A DNA stretch of 51,088 bases from Leisingera sp. ANG-M1 (lineage in GTDB: Bacteria; Pseudomonadota; Alphaproteobacteria; Rhodobacterales; Rhodobacteraceae): the NCBI RefSeq assembly GCF_000813745.1, contig NZ_JWLC01000016.1, positions 27,646-78,733 on the forward strand. The letters run 5' to 3'. The notes below the pieces were generated by a model. That model made no database searches, was not told the origin of the DNA, and saw only the letters and a list, made by a program, of their open reading frames with translations. Within the stretch, counting starts at the first letter, position 1; each line of letters begins with the position of its first letter. This document shows, piece by piece, positions 35,502 to 43,708 of this stretch. Both the position numbers and the translations under genes were made by a program.

Positions 35502-36251
35502 TTATGCGTAAATATAGCCGCCGGAGACGATGATATTCTCGCCGGTCATGTAGGTGTTCCTGGGGCCGCCTGCCATCATCACCCATTCCGCCATCTCGCG
35601 CGGCTTGCCGCCGCGGCCGAGGGGGCTGGCGGCAGCAAGTTCACCAAGGAAACCGGCCTCGCGCGCCTTCTCCGTCGCCATGCCTGCAGGCGCGACCGAG
35701 TTCACCAGGATGTTGTCGGGCGCGACCTCATGGGCAAAGCTTTTGGTGAGGCTGACCACCGCAGCCTTGGTGGCGGCGTAATGTGCGTTTTGCGGATGCG
35801 CCTTGAAGGCATCGACCGAGGTGATGTTGACGATCCTCCCCTTGACCACACCGCCGGTTTCCTGCGCCCGGAACTGTTTGATGGCGGCGACGCACATGTG
35901 GAAGGTGCCCTTGATGTTCACCGCGTTGGAGGTGTCCCAGTCGGCGTCGGTGATCTCAAGCATCGGTTTGCGCGGGTAGATAGCGGCGGAGTTGATCACC
36001 GTATCGACCCGGCCCAAGCTTTCGGCGACTTGGGCGAAGGCTGTATGAGCCGCCTCTGAGGTGCGGATGTCGCAAGCGGCAAAGGCTGTTTTCAGACCTG
36101 CCGCCTTGGCCGATGCCAGTGCGGCCTCAGCTGCCTCGGCGTTGATGTCGATGATACCCAGGCCAGCCGCGCCGCCCTCAACCGCCATTTCCGCCAGCAG
36201 CAGGCCCAGCCCGGCGCCGCCGCCGACGATCACAACAGACAATCCGTCCAT
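35502..36251 (-). CDS. Short-chain dehydrogenase/reductase
   Basis: A 249-residue classical SDR from the ATG at 36251 (two bases from the preceding gene's stop). Cofactor motif VIVGGGAGLGLLLA, NSAAIY in place of NNAG, active-site Ser in NITSVDAFKA, and an intact YAATK (Tyr-x3-Lys). It probably oxidises or reduces an alcohol/ketone intermediate with NAD(P). Two SDRs in tandem here may act on successive or alternative intermediates. Confidence 0.87.
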   Translation of the reverse strand: MDGLSVVIVGGGAGLGLLLAEMAVEGGAAGLGIIDINAEAAEAALASAKAAGLKTAFAACDIRTSEAAHTAFAQVAESLGRVDTVINSAAIYPRKPMLEITDADWDTSNAVNIKGTFHMCVAAIKQFRAQETGGVVKGRIVNITSVDAFKAHPQNAHYAATKAAVVSLTKSFAHEVAPDNILVNSVAPAGMATEKAREAGFLGELAAASPLGRGGKPREMAEWVMMAGGPRNTYMTGENIIVSGGYIYA

Positions 36252-36252
36252 T

Positions 36253-36990
36253 TCAGTCTTCCTTTTTGGCAAAGCCCCCGCCGCCGACAAACTGGGCGGT
36301 GGGCAGAATATCAAAGCGGGTCACGTCCACATGGGCAGGCATCTGCAGCACAGACAGCAGCATCGCGGCCACGTCTTCGGGCTGCACCGCGTCAAATGCC
36401 TGGTACATGCCCGCCCGTGCCTGATCGCTCAGCACATCGCGGTAGAGGGCGGTTTCGACCCGGCCCGCGACAATCTCACTCACCCGCACGTTCGAACCGG
36501 ACAGATCGCAGCGCAAGGCGGCGGCAAAGCTGGAGATCGCCGCCTTGGAAGCGCCATAGACCGCCATATTGGGAAACGGCGCCTGGCCGGCAGTGGAGCC
36601 GGTAAAGAACAGGTGCCCGCGTTTGCGCGCCATCATCCCCGGCAGCACCAGCCGGGTGACGGCGATGGCGGCGCTCAGGTTCACTTCCAGCGTCGCGTCA
36701 ATGTCGGACTGCGCCATATCGGCGAACCCCGCAACCGGAGGAATGATGCCTGCATTGTTGACCAGCACATCAATCTCTTCGCCGTCCAGCACGGTGGCCA
36801 GCGCCTCGCGGTCGGTCAAGTCCAGCGCCAATGGGCGCACGCCTGCGGTGCTTTGCATCTTTTCCAGCGTGGCGGCGCTGCGGCCCAAGGCAATGACCTC
36901 ATAGCCTGCACCAGCCAGGGAAAATGTAATCGCCTTGCCAATGCCGCTGGTGGCACCGGTGACAAGGGCAAGGGGTTTCTTCTGTGTCAT
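36253..36990 (-). CDS. Short-chain dehydrogenase/reductase
   Basis: A 245-residue classical SDR: VTGATSGIGKAI, NNAGIIPP, active-site Ser in FTGSTAGQA and YGASK (Tyr-x3-Lys), with YdfG/serine dehydrogenase-like spacing. Its ATG overlaps the stop of the second permease in ATGA, tying import to metabolism. Substrate unknown. Confidence 0.88.
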   Translation of the reverse strand: MTQKKPLALVTGATSGIGKAITFSLAGAGYEVIALGRSAATLEKMQSTAGVRPLALDLTDREALATVLDGEEIDVLVNNAGIIPPVAGFADMAQSDIDATLEVNLSAAIAVTRLVLPGMMARKRGHLFFTGSTAGQAPFPNMAVYGASKAAISSFAAALRCDLSGSNVRVSEIVAGRVETALYRDVLSDQARAGMYQAFDAVQPEDVAAMLLSVLQMPAHVDVTRFDILPTAQFVGGGGFAKKED

Positions 36991-37652
36991 GCTTTCACAA
37001 CCTTCAGCAGGCGGCCCTCGACCAGGCTGACGGCGCGGGTCAGCGGGAAGCCGATGGCGAAATAGATCAGCGCAATCGCGGTCAGGATTTCAATGGGCCG
37101 AGCGACGTTATTGGCAATATTCTGGCCGACATACATCAGGTCCGCCATGCCCACCGCCGACACCAGCGCGCTTTCCTTGAACAGGGACACCACGTTTGAC
37201 AGCAGGTTCGGGATCGCCCGCAGCATAGCTTGCGGCAGGATCACAAACACCGTTTGCACGCCCTGCGGCAGGCCAAGTGCTATGCAGGCATCGAATTGGC
37301 TGGCATCGATGGATTTGAGCGCCGCCCGGAAGCTCTCGGAGGTGATCGCGCCGCTGTAGAGCGACAGGGCAATCACCGCCGAGATGAAGCCGCTGAGCTC
37401 AACGCCGAGGAACAGCGGCAGGCAGAAGAAGATCCAGAACAGCTGCACCAGTACGGGCGTGCCGCGGAAGAACTCCACGTAGAGAGTGGCGAGCCAGTAG
37501 AGCCCCTTGTTTGACGAGGTGCGCCCCAGGCTGAGAACAAAGCCCCAGACCAGCCCCAGCACCACGGCAATGCCGACAAATTGCAAGGTGGTCAGCAACC
37601 CGCGCCAAAGGACGCCGGAGTATTCCGCCAGAAAGGAAAAATCGAAGTCCAT
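36987..37652 (-). CDS. Polar amino acid-type ABC transporter permease (second)
   Basis: A 221-residue inner membrane permease of the His/Glu/Gln family with about five transmembrane helices. The cytoplasmic loop ASQFDACIALGLPQGVQTVFVILPQAMLRAIPNLLSN carries the EAA-type contact for the ATPase. FFRGTPVLVQLFWIFF is the typical helix-2 start. It pairs with the permease at 37663 to form the channel. It overlaps the downstream SDR in ATGA and starts 10 bases after the first permease. Confidence 0.92.
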   Translation of the reverse strand: MDFDFSFLAEYSGVLWRGLLTTLQFVGIAVVLGLVWGFVLSLGRTSSNKGLYWLATLYVEFFRGTPVLVQLFWIFFCLPLFLGVELSGFISAVIALSLYSGAITSESFRAALKSIDASQFDACIALGLPQGVQTVFVILPQAMLRAIPNLLSNVVSLFKESALVSAVGMADLMYVGQNIANNVARPIEILTAIALIYFAIGFPLTRAVSLVEGRLLKVVKA

Positions 37653-37662
37653 CAGAGCCTCC

Positions 37663-38334
37663 TCAGTTCGCCAGCAGGCGCTTGGTGCGCCGCTCGATCA
37701 GGGTGACGGCCTGCGACACCGGGAAGGACACCGCGAAATAGATCAGCGCCACGGTGGTGAGGGTCTCGATCGGGCGGAAAGTCTGGGTCGAGATGTAGCG
37801 GCCCTGGTACATCAGATCCTCGACCGAAATCAGCGCCACCAGCGCCGACTGCTGAAAGATGCCGATGCCATTGGTGATCAAGACCGGCAGCGACAGGATC
37901 AGCGCTTGCGGCAGGATCACATGGATGATCCGCTGGAACACATTCAGCCCCAGGGCTGTGCTGGCGTCGGTATGTGCGTGCGGGATCGCCTGGATCGCAG
38001 CGCGGTAGGCTTCGGCGTTGAAGGCCGCCAGATTCAGCCCCAGCGCCAAGATGCCCATGAATTCGGCACTCCACCACACATTGAACAGAATCGGGATGCA
38101 GAAAAAGAACCAGACCAGCTGGATCAGCGCCGGGGTGCAGCGGAAGAACTCGATATAGGCGGTCAGCGGCCATACGATGGCTTTGATTTTCGAGAGCATG
38201 CCGATGGCAACGAGGAAGCCCAGAACAAGCCCGATCACATTGGCCCAGAGCGTCAGTTCCAGTGTCAGCCACAGGCCTTCGATCAGCTGCGGGAAACCCT
38301 TCTTCACATAGAACCAGTCAAATTCGTAGTTCAT
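37663..38334 (-). CDS. Polar amino acid-type ABC transporter permease (first)
   Basis: A 223-residue permease of the same family ([26 protein letters not shown]-like [28 protein letters not shown]). The start is the ATG at 38334, preceded by GAGGGG; a longer open frame upstream overlaps the ATPase gene and is not used. It makes a heterodimer with the following permease and works with the ATPase and binding protein upstream. Confidence 0.92.
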   Translation of the reverse strand: MNYEFDWFYVKKGFPQLIEGLWLTLELTLWANVIGLVLGFLVAIGMLSKIKAIVWPLTAYIEFFRCTPALIQLVWFFFCIPILFNVWWSAEFMGILALGLNLAAFNAEAYRAAIQAIPHAHTDASTALGLNVFQRIIHVILPQALILSLPVLITNGIGIFQQSALVALISVEDLMYQGRYISTQTFRPIETLTTVALIYFAVSFPVSQAVTLIERRTKRLLAN

Positions 38335-38338
38335 CCCC

Positions 38339-39094
38339 TCACCCCTCGATATGCAGCACGTTGCGCAGGAAATCCCGGGTGCGCTCCTGCTGGGGGTTGC
38401 CGAAAAGGTCGTCCGGCGCGGCGGCCTCAATCACTTTGCCGCGCTCCTGGAACACCACTTTGGTGGCGATGCTGCGGGCAAAATGCATGTCGTGGGTGAC
38501 AATCATCATCGGCATGCCACCCTCGGCCAGCTCCATCATGGTGTTCTCCACCTCGACCACCAGTTCCGGGTCCAGCGCCGAGGTCACCTCGTCAAACAGC
38601 ATCAGTTTGGGGTCCAGCATCAGGGCACGGGCAATGGCGACCCGCTGCTTCTGGCCGCCGGAGAGCTGGCTGGGGTAGAAATTGGCCCGCTCCGCCAGAC
38701 CGAAACGTTCCAGCAGGCCCATCGCCTTGTCCCGCGCTTCGGATTTCTTCACACCGCGCGACCGCACCGGCGCCAGGCAGAGGTTTCCAAGCACCGACAG
38801 ATGCGGGAACAGCGTGTAGTGCTGGAACACCATCCCCACTTCCTTCTGCACCCGCCTGTCCAGCGTCATCCGGCCGTCTGTGGCACCTTGGATGTAGTCA
38901 TCTCCGCCCAGACGGATGGTTCCGCCCGCGATATCCTCCAGCCCCATCATGCAGCGCAGAAGCGTGGACTTGCCGCAGCCGGAGGGGCCGATCAGCACCA
39001 GCCGGTCGGCGTTTTCCATATGCAGGTCAAAGCCTTCAAAGATCGAAAGCGATCCATAGCGTTTGACCAGCCCGTCAATCTCCACAAAGGCCAT
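38339..39094 (-). CDS. Polar amino acid-type ABC transporter ATPase
   Basis: A 251-residue ABC ATPase: Walker [10 protein letters not shown] (36-44), signature [15 protein letters not shown], Walker [16 protein letters not shown] and the H-loop VTHDMHFAR. The GlnQ/HisP-type family is clear. It energises uptake through the two permeases that follow; 4 bases separate it from the first. Confidence 0.94.
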   Translation of the reverse strand: MAFVEIDGLVKRYGSLSIFEGFDLHMENADRLVLIGPSGCGKSTLLRCMMGLEDIAGGTIRLGGDDYIQGATDGRMTLDRRVQKEVGMVFQHYTLFPHLSVLGNLCLAPVRSRGVKKSEARDKAMGLLERFGLAERANFYPSQLSGGQKQRVAIARALMLDPKLMLFDEVTSALDPELVVEVENTMMELAEGGMPMMIVTHDMHFARSIATKVVFQERGKVIEAAAPDDLFGNPQQERTRDFLRNVLHIEG

Positions 39095-39167
39095 GCTGCC
39101 CTCCCCTGTTCGTCCCGGCTTGCAAATGCCGCCCCAGGCCCAGCCGGGGCGGCACGGAAAACCGGTA

Positions 39168-39989
39168 TTACTCGGCAGTCAGGCGTGCGATATTGGCGTC
39201 ATAGAGCCGCTGGGTGGCGCCGGTTGCGATCTGCTCTTCCAGGTAGATGTCGAGCACCTGGATATCGTCCAGCGCCACGTTCTTGCGCAGGCCATAGGCC
39301 ACGCCCTGCTTGGCGATGGCCGGCTGCGGCAGTATCTGCGCCGCCCACTCAGGGTTCTGCAGAATGGTGACGCGGTGAATGTCGCTGTCGGTGGCAAACA
39401 CATCCGCGCGCTTGGAGATGATCGCCAGACGGCCTTCATTGGCGCCATCCAGGCGGATGATCTTGGCGTGTTTCACCTGCGGTGTGATCGACAGGTCGCC
39501 CGCGGCGCCCTGCATCACCGCGATGGTGATGCCTTCCTTGTCGAAATCCGCCAGCGAGGTCATGTCGGCGCTGATCTTGGGGTTGCGGGTGTCATGCAGC
39601 AGACCGATTTCGTAGTTCCAGATCGGCTGCGAGAAGTTGATCGCCATGGCGCGCTGCGGGTTGCGGTTCAGCGCCGAGGAAATGTCCCACTTGCCGGCCT
39701 GCAGGCCGGCAACCATGTTGCCCCAGGTGGTCTCAACCACTTCGATTTCGACGCCGATAGCATCGCCGTAGCCTTCCATCACGTCCAGGAAGAAACCGGA
39801 CCATTCGCCAGTCTTCGGATCGCGCACCAGATGCGGCGGCGCTTCGGCCACGCCCACCCGCAGGGTGCCGCGCTCCAGCGCGTCGGACCACAGGCTTTCC
39901 TTCTCCTGCGCTGCCGCCGGCTGCGCCAGCCCGGCTACAGCCAGCGCAGCGGCGGCGGCAATCGTTTTCACATTGGTCATAAAGGACAT
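39168..39989 (-). CDS. Family 3 periplasmic solute-binding protein
   Basis: A 273-residue extracellular solute-binding protein: Sec signal (AAAAALAVAGLAQPAAA-Q), then LRVGVAEAPPHLVRDPKTGEWSGFFLDVMEGYGDAIG and DISSALNRNPQRAMAINFSQPIW, a family 3 (polar amino acid) ligand fold. The ligand may be an amino acid, opine or hydantoin-like acid and is probably the operon's substrate. GGAGG lies 6-11 bases ahead of ATG. A 118-bp leader upstream has a hairpin (40040-40063) and a CAAGAAAT motif, so it may have its own regulation or mRNA processing to raise its level. Confidence 0.9.
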   Translation of the reverse strand: MSFMTNVKTIAAAAALAVAGLAQPAAAQEKESLWSDALERGTLRVGVAEAPPHLVRDPKTGEWSGFFLDVMEGYGDAIGVEIEVVETTWGNMVAGLQAGKWDISSALNRNPQRAMAINFSQPIWNYEIGLLHDTRNPKISADMTSLADFDKEGITIAVMQGAAGDLSITPQVKHAKIIRLDGANEGRLAIISKRADVFATDSDIHRVTILQNPEWAAQILPQPAIAKQGVAYGLRKNVALDDIQVLDIYLEEQIATGATQRLYDANIARLTAE

Positions 39990-40107
39990 GTACTTTCCTC
40001 CCTAGGGGTCCCCTTGCCGGGCTGGCAGATGCCCCTGCCCCGGCCTGGCAAAAGTCTGGCCGGCGCAAGGCCGACCAAAACAGCAAGAAATCCCGCGCTT
40101 TGGTAAG
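39990..40107 (-). promoter_or_regulatory. Leader region of the binding protein gene with hairpin and shared motif
   Basis: CCGGCC (40040-40045) pairs with GGCCGG (40058-40063) across 12 bases, and an AGGGGtCCCCT palindrome (40004-40014) lies next to the ribosome site. CAAGAAATCCCG at 40084-40095 matches the cluster motif at 10 of 12 positions. Such leaders often favour expression of the binding protein over the rest of the transporter; that role is inferred. Confidence 0.35.
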
Positions 40108-41517
40108 TTATTCTTGCGGGTTCCGAGGCCCGGTCAGCACGCCGGGATTGAGCAGCCCTTGCGGATCGGCCGCTTGTTTGAGACACCGCATCAGATTGCG
40201 TTCCTCGGGGCTTCTCAGTTGATCCGCAAAGAAAACTTTTGACCGGCCAAGCCCGTGTTCAGCCGCAAAACTTCCGCCGACGGCCTCGGCCTCCTTATAA
40301 ATCAATTGCGAAAGAGCTGCTTTGGCTTCACCGAAACCCGCCGCGCCTTCCGGCGGGCTCAGGTTATAGTGGATGTTGCCGTCGCCCAGATGGCCGAACG
40401 GGTTAATCCGCACACCAGGAAGAATCGCGTCCAGCTGCGGCGCCATGCGTTTGATGAATTCACCCAGCTCAGCCACCGGCACCGCGATGTCATGCTTGAG
40501 CTGCGCGCCTTCAAGCCGCTGCCCTTCCGGCATCTCCTCGCGCAGCCGCCACATTGCCGCGCGCTGCGCATCATTGGCCGCCACGGCTCCATCCTGGATC
40601 AGCCCGGCTTCAAAGGCCTCGCCCAGCGCAATTTCCAGCATTGCGCCTAAGTCCACACAGCGCGCCGCCGTGGAAAGCTCGACCAGGACATAGGCACCGC
40701 CGCGGGTGTCCAGCGGATACTCCAACCCAGGAACATTGCGCAGAGCCAGCTCCAGCCCGGTGCCGCTGAAGAACTCCAGCGCAGACATGAACTCGCCCAG
40801 TTCCTGGCGCAACTGCGCACCCAGCCGAACCAAGGTTTCGAAATCCGCCACCGCCAGTAGCGCGGTCGCCCGCGACACCGGTGCCGGAAACAGCCGCAGC
40901 GCAGCGCGGGTGACCACGCCCAAAGTGCCCTCCGAGCCGCAAAACAGGCGCCGCAGCTGGTACCCGGCGTTATCCTTGATCAGCGGCCGCAGCCCGTTCC
41001 AGACACCGCCATCGGGCAGCACCACCTCCAGCCCCAGCACCAAATCCTGCATCATGCCATAGCGCAGCGCATGGCTGCCGCCGGCATTTGTGGCGATCAG
41101 CCCGCCGATCTGGGCGCTGCCTTCGGCACCGAGATGCATCGGGAAAATCAAGTCACGCGCCGCAACGGCCTCATGCACCGCAGCTAGCACCGCGCCGGCC
41201 TCCACCGTGACGGTAAAGGCCAAGGGGTCCACGGAGCCGATCCGGTTCATCCGCGAAAGCGACAGGATGATATGCCCTGGCACCCCCGGCACCGCCCCGG
41301 CGCAGAGGCTGGTGTTGCCGCCCTGCGGTGTCACCGGCACACCGGCCGCATGAGCCAGCCGCATCACCTCTGCAACCTGTTCGGTGTTCTCAGGCCGCGC
41401 CACCCCCAGGGGCGCATGGGACTGCATCTTCAGCCAATCCGTTTGCCAGGCCTCCAGCCCTTCGGTCAGCCAGCCCTTGGGCCCCAGCAGCGCGGCAAGT
41501 TCCTCTGTCAGCGCCAT
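40108..41517 (-). CDS. FAD-linked oxidase, D-lactate/D-2-hydroxyglutarate/glycolate dehydrogenase (GlcD) type
   Basis: A 469-residue flavoprotein of the GlcD/D-2-hydroxyglutarate dehydrogenase family. The N-terminal FAD domain has VPVTPQGGNTSLCAGAVPG, SLSRMNRIGSVDP and GAEGSAQIGGLIATNAGGSHALRYG; the C-terminal oxidase domain has NPFGHLGDGNIHYNLSPP (metal/substrate His) and AAEHGLGRSK. It oxidises a 2-hydroxy acid to a 2-oxo acid. It is three bases downstream of the aldehyde dehydrogenase gene, so the two share expression. Exact hydroxy acid unknown. Confidence 0.9.
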   Translation of the reverse strand: MALTEELAALLGPKGWLTEGLEAWQTDWLKMQSHAPLGVARPENTEQVAEVMRLAHAAGVPVTPQGGNTSLCAGAVPGVPGHIILSLSRMNRIGSVDPLAFTVTVEAGAVLAAVHEAVAARDLIFPMHLGAEGSAQIGGLIATNAGGSHALRYGMMQDLVLGLEVVLPDGGVWNGLRPLIKDNAGYQLRRLFCGSEGTLGVVTRAALRLFPAPVSRATALLAVADFETLVRLGAQLRQELGEFMSALEFFSGTGLELALRNVPGLEYPLDTRGGAYVLVELSTAARCVDLGAMLEIALGEAFEAGLIQDGAVAANDAQRAAMWRLREEMPEGQRLEGAQLKHDIAVPVAELGEFIKRMAPQLDAILPGVRINPFGHLGDGNIHYNLSPPEGAAGFGEAKAALSQLIYKEAEAVGGSFAAEHGLGRSKVFFADQLRSPEERNLMRCLKQAADPQGLLNPGVLTGPRNPQE

Positions 41518-41520
41518 GGC

Positions 41521-42948
41521 TCAGACCGCAAACGTATAGGCGGTCTTGACCGACGTGTAGAACTCCGCCGCGTAACGCCCCTGTTCGCGGGAGCCCACCG
41601 AAGAGCCTTTGCGGCCGCCAAAGGGCACGTGGTAATCCACCCCAGCGGTCGGCAGGTTGACCATCACCATGCCCGCCTCAGAACGCCGCTTGAACTCGCG
41701 CGCGTAGCGCAGCGAAGTGGTGCAGATGCCGGAGCTCAGGCCGAACTCCGTGTCATTGGCCAGCGCCACCGCATGTTCGAAATCCTGCGCCTTGATTACG
41801 CTGGCACAGGGTCCGAAAATCTCCTCCCGGCTGACCCGCATCTCGTTGGAGGCATTGAGGAACAGCGCCGGAGCCTGAAAGTACCCCAGCCGGTCAAGTT
41901 GCCCGCCGCCGAGCACTTCGGCACCTTCCTGCCGGGCCAGCTCCACATACCCCAGGTTGCCGCACAGCTGGCTTTCCGAGGCGACTGGACCGATTTGCGT
42001 TGCCGCCTCCAGCGGATCGCCCAGCACCAGTTCACTCATCGCCTGATGCATCCTGTCCGCAAAGGCGTCGTGAATGCTCTCCTCGACAATCAGCCGCGAC
42101 GACGCAGTGCAGCGCTGCCCGGTCGAGAAGAAAGCCCCGTTGATACAAGCGGGCACCGCCACGTCGAGATCGGCATCAGCCATCACCACCATCGGGTTCT
42201 TGCCGCCCATCTCCATCTGCAGCTTCTTGCGGCTCCGGGCGCAGCCCTCAGCAATGCCCTGCCCAACGCTTTCCGAGCCGGTAAAGGAAATCGCCGCTAC
42301 ATCCGGATGCTCAACCAAAGCGGCGCCGATGACCGAACCCGGCCCCATCACCAGATTGAACACACCTGGCGGGCAGCCGGCCTCCTGCAGGATTTCCGCA
42401 AGCAGATGCGCCGAGGCCGGGGTCAGGTCGGCTGGTTTCATCACGACTGTGTTGCCAAAGGCCAGCGCCGGGGCCGCCTTCCAGGCCGGGATCGCAATCG
42501 GGAAATTCCACGGGGTGATCAGCCCAATCACCCCAAGCGGTTCACGGCGGACTTCCACATCAACACCGGACCGGATCGAGTCAATTGCCTCGCCGGCCAG
42601 CCGCAGGGCTTCGCCAGCGTAGAACTTAAACAGCTGCCCTGCCCGGACCGCCTCACCGGTTGCCTCGGCCAGCGTTTTGCCTTCCTCCCGGGCAAGCACC
42701 CGGCCCAGTTCGCCCTTGCGCGCCAGAATGAGACTGCCTGCCCGGTCCAGCGTATCGGCCCGGAACTGAGGAGAGGCTGCGGCCCATCTCGGGAACGCCT
42801 CGGCGGCCGCGGCAACGGCCTGCTCCGCATCCTCAGCACTGCCCCGGGCAAACAGGCCGATCACTTCTTCAGGGCGAGCCGGATTGCGGTTCTCGGAAAA
42901 CGCTGCCGCGCTGACCCAATGGCCGCCGATGAGGTTCCGTTTTGACAT
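41521..42948 (-). CDS. Aldehyde dehydrogenase, 2,5-dioxopentanoate (alpha-ketoglutarate semialdehyde) type
   Basis: A 475-residue NAD(P)-dependent aldehyde dehydrogenase with TPWNFP (Asn148), catalytic Glu246 in LQMEMGGKNP and catalytic Cys280 in STGQRCTASS. The GQRCTASSRLIVEESIHDAFA context resembles the alpha-ketoglutarate semialdehyde/succinate semialdehyde group. It would oxidise the semialdehyde made by transamination or deamination to a carboxylate entering central metabolism. First gene of the 17-gene operon, divergent from the TetR gene. Confidence 0.9.
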   Translation of the reverse strand: MSKRNLIGGHWVSAAAFSENRNPARPEEVIGLFARGSAEDAEQAVAAAAEAFPRWAAASPQFRADTLDRAGSLILARKGELGRVLAREEGKTLAEATGEAVRAGQLFKFYAGEALRLAGEAIDSIRSGVDVEVRREPLGVIGLITPWNFPIAIPAWKAAPALAFGNTVVMKPADLTPASAHLLAEILQEAGCPPGVFNLVMGPGSVIGAALVEHPDVAAISFTGSESVGQGIAEGCARSRKKLQMEMGGKNPMVVMADADLDVAVPACINGAFFSTGQRCTASSRLIVEESIHDAFADRMHQAMSELVLGDPLEAATQIGPVASESQLCGNLGYVELARQEGAEVLGGGQLDRLGYFQAPALFLNASNEMRVSREEIFGPCASVIKAQDFEHAVALANDTEFGLSSGICTTSLRYAREFKRRSEAGMVMVNLPTAGVDYHVPFGGRKGSSVGSREQGRYAAEFYTSVKTAYTFAV

Positions 42949-43009
42949 AGATCGCTCTCCCAGGAATTGGCTTCAGCCACTATGCGCAGTGCAAGGCCTG
43001 CGCCGCCTG

Positions 43010-43021
43010 CAAGAATTTCTG
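43010..43021. promoter_or_regulatory. CAAGAATTTCTG motif in the divergent ALDH/TetR promoter region
   Basis: The 12-mer CAAGAATTTCTG matches the arm motif of the 34713-34751 inverted repeat (CAAGAAATTCTG) at 11 of 12 positions. It sits 62 bases before the first codon of the operon, a plausible regulator site. It contains the odd palindrome AGAAtTTCT. Confidence 0.45.
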
Positions 43022-43069
43022 GTGAAACCCAACAAATGCTTTCGCAGCTCGGGTCAGGGAAAGATTCGG

Positions 43070-43696
43070 ATGGACCAAGTGGTGAAACGCACACAGCAGC
43101 AGAAAAGCGAGGAGATGCGGGCCAGGCTGCGCCGGGCCACACTGCTCACGCTGATGGAAGAAGGCTTCCGCAATGCGGGCACGCCGGAAATCTGCCGCCA
43201 GGCCGGCGTTTCGCGCGGGGCGATGCTGCATCACTACCCGACCCGCAATGCATGGCTTCTGGACGCCGCCATTGATCTTTGGCGGGAAGTGCCCGAGCGG
43301 CTGCGCGGGCTGGTCGGCGGACTGAAGGACGGCGCCTTTGACGTGGACGCCTTTGTTGACGGCGCATGGGAGAACATGTTCGCCGATGACGTGGTCCTGC
43401 CCTCGCTGGAACTGACGCTGGCCGCGCGCAGCGATCCGGAACTGGCCGAGCCGGTTGCAGAAGATCTTCGCGCGCTCTTCAACAGCTACTACGAGATTCT
43501 GCACGGCACCTTTACTGCACAGGGCTGGGACGAGACCTCCATCCGCGACAGCATCAACCTTGTGCTCTGCGCCTTGCGTGGATTGAAGGTGCAATCTCTG
43601 GTCTATCACAGCCCGCACTTCGAGGATGAAATGATGGCGTCGCTCAAGAATGCCTTCAGGCATGCCATCCGGGCGATGGCGGAAACGGCGGACTAA
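43070..43696 (+). CDS. TetR/AcrR family transcriptional regulator
   Basis: A 208-residue regulator. The start is the ATG at 43070 with GGGAAAG ahead; an upstream in-frame ATG has no such site and lies inside the divergent gene. The N-terminal helix-turn-helix is LLTLMEEGFRNAGTPEICRQAGVSRGAMLHHYPTRNAWLLDAA; the C-terminal half is the all-helical ligand domain. It lies 12 bases upstream of the sulfatase-like gene and is divergent from the aldehyde dehydrogenase, so it can control either side. It remains intact while the operon behind it decays. Confidence 0.9.
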   Translation: MDQVVKRTQQQKSEEMRARLRRATLLTLMEEGFRNAGTPEICRQAGVSRGAMLHHYPTRNAWLLDAAIDLWREVPERLRGLVGGLKDGAFDVDAFVDGAWENMFADDVVLPSLELTLAARSDPELAEPVAEDLRALFNSYYEILHGTFTAQGWDETSIRDSINLVLCALRGLKVQSLVYHSPHFEDEMMASLKNAFRHAIRAMAETAD

Positions 43697-43708
43697 CCAG
43701 GAAACATC

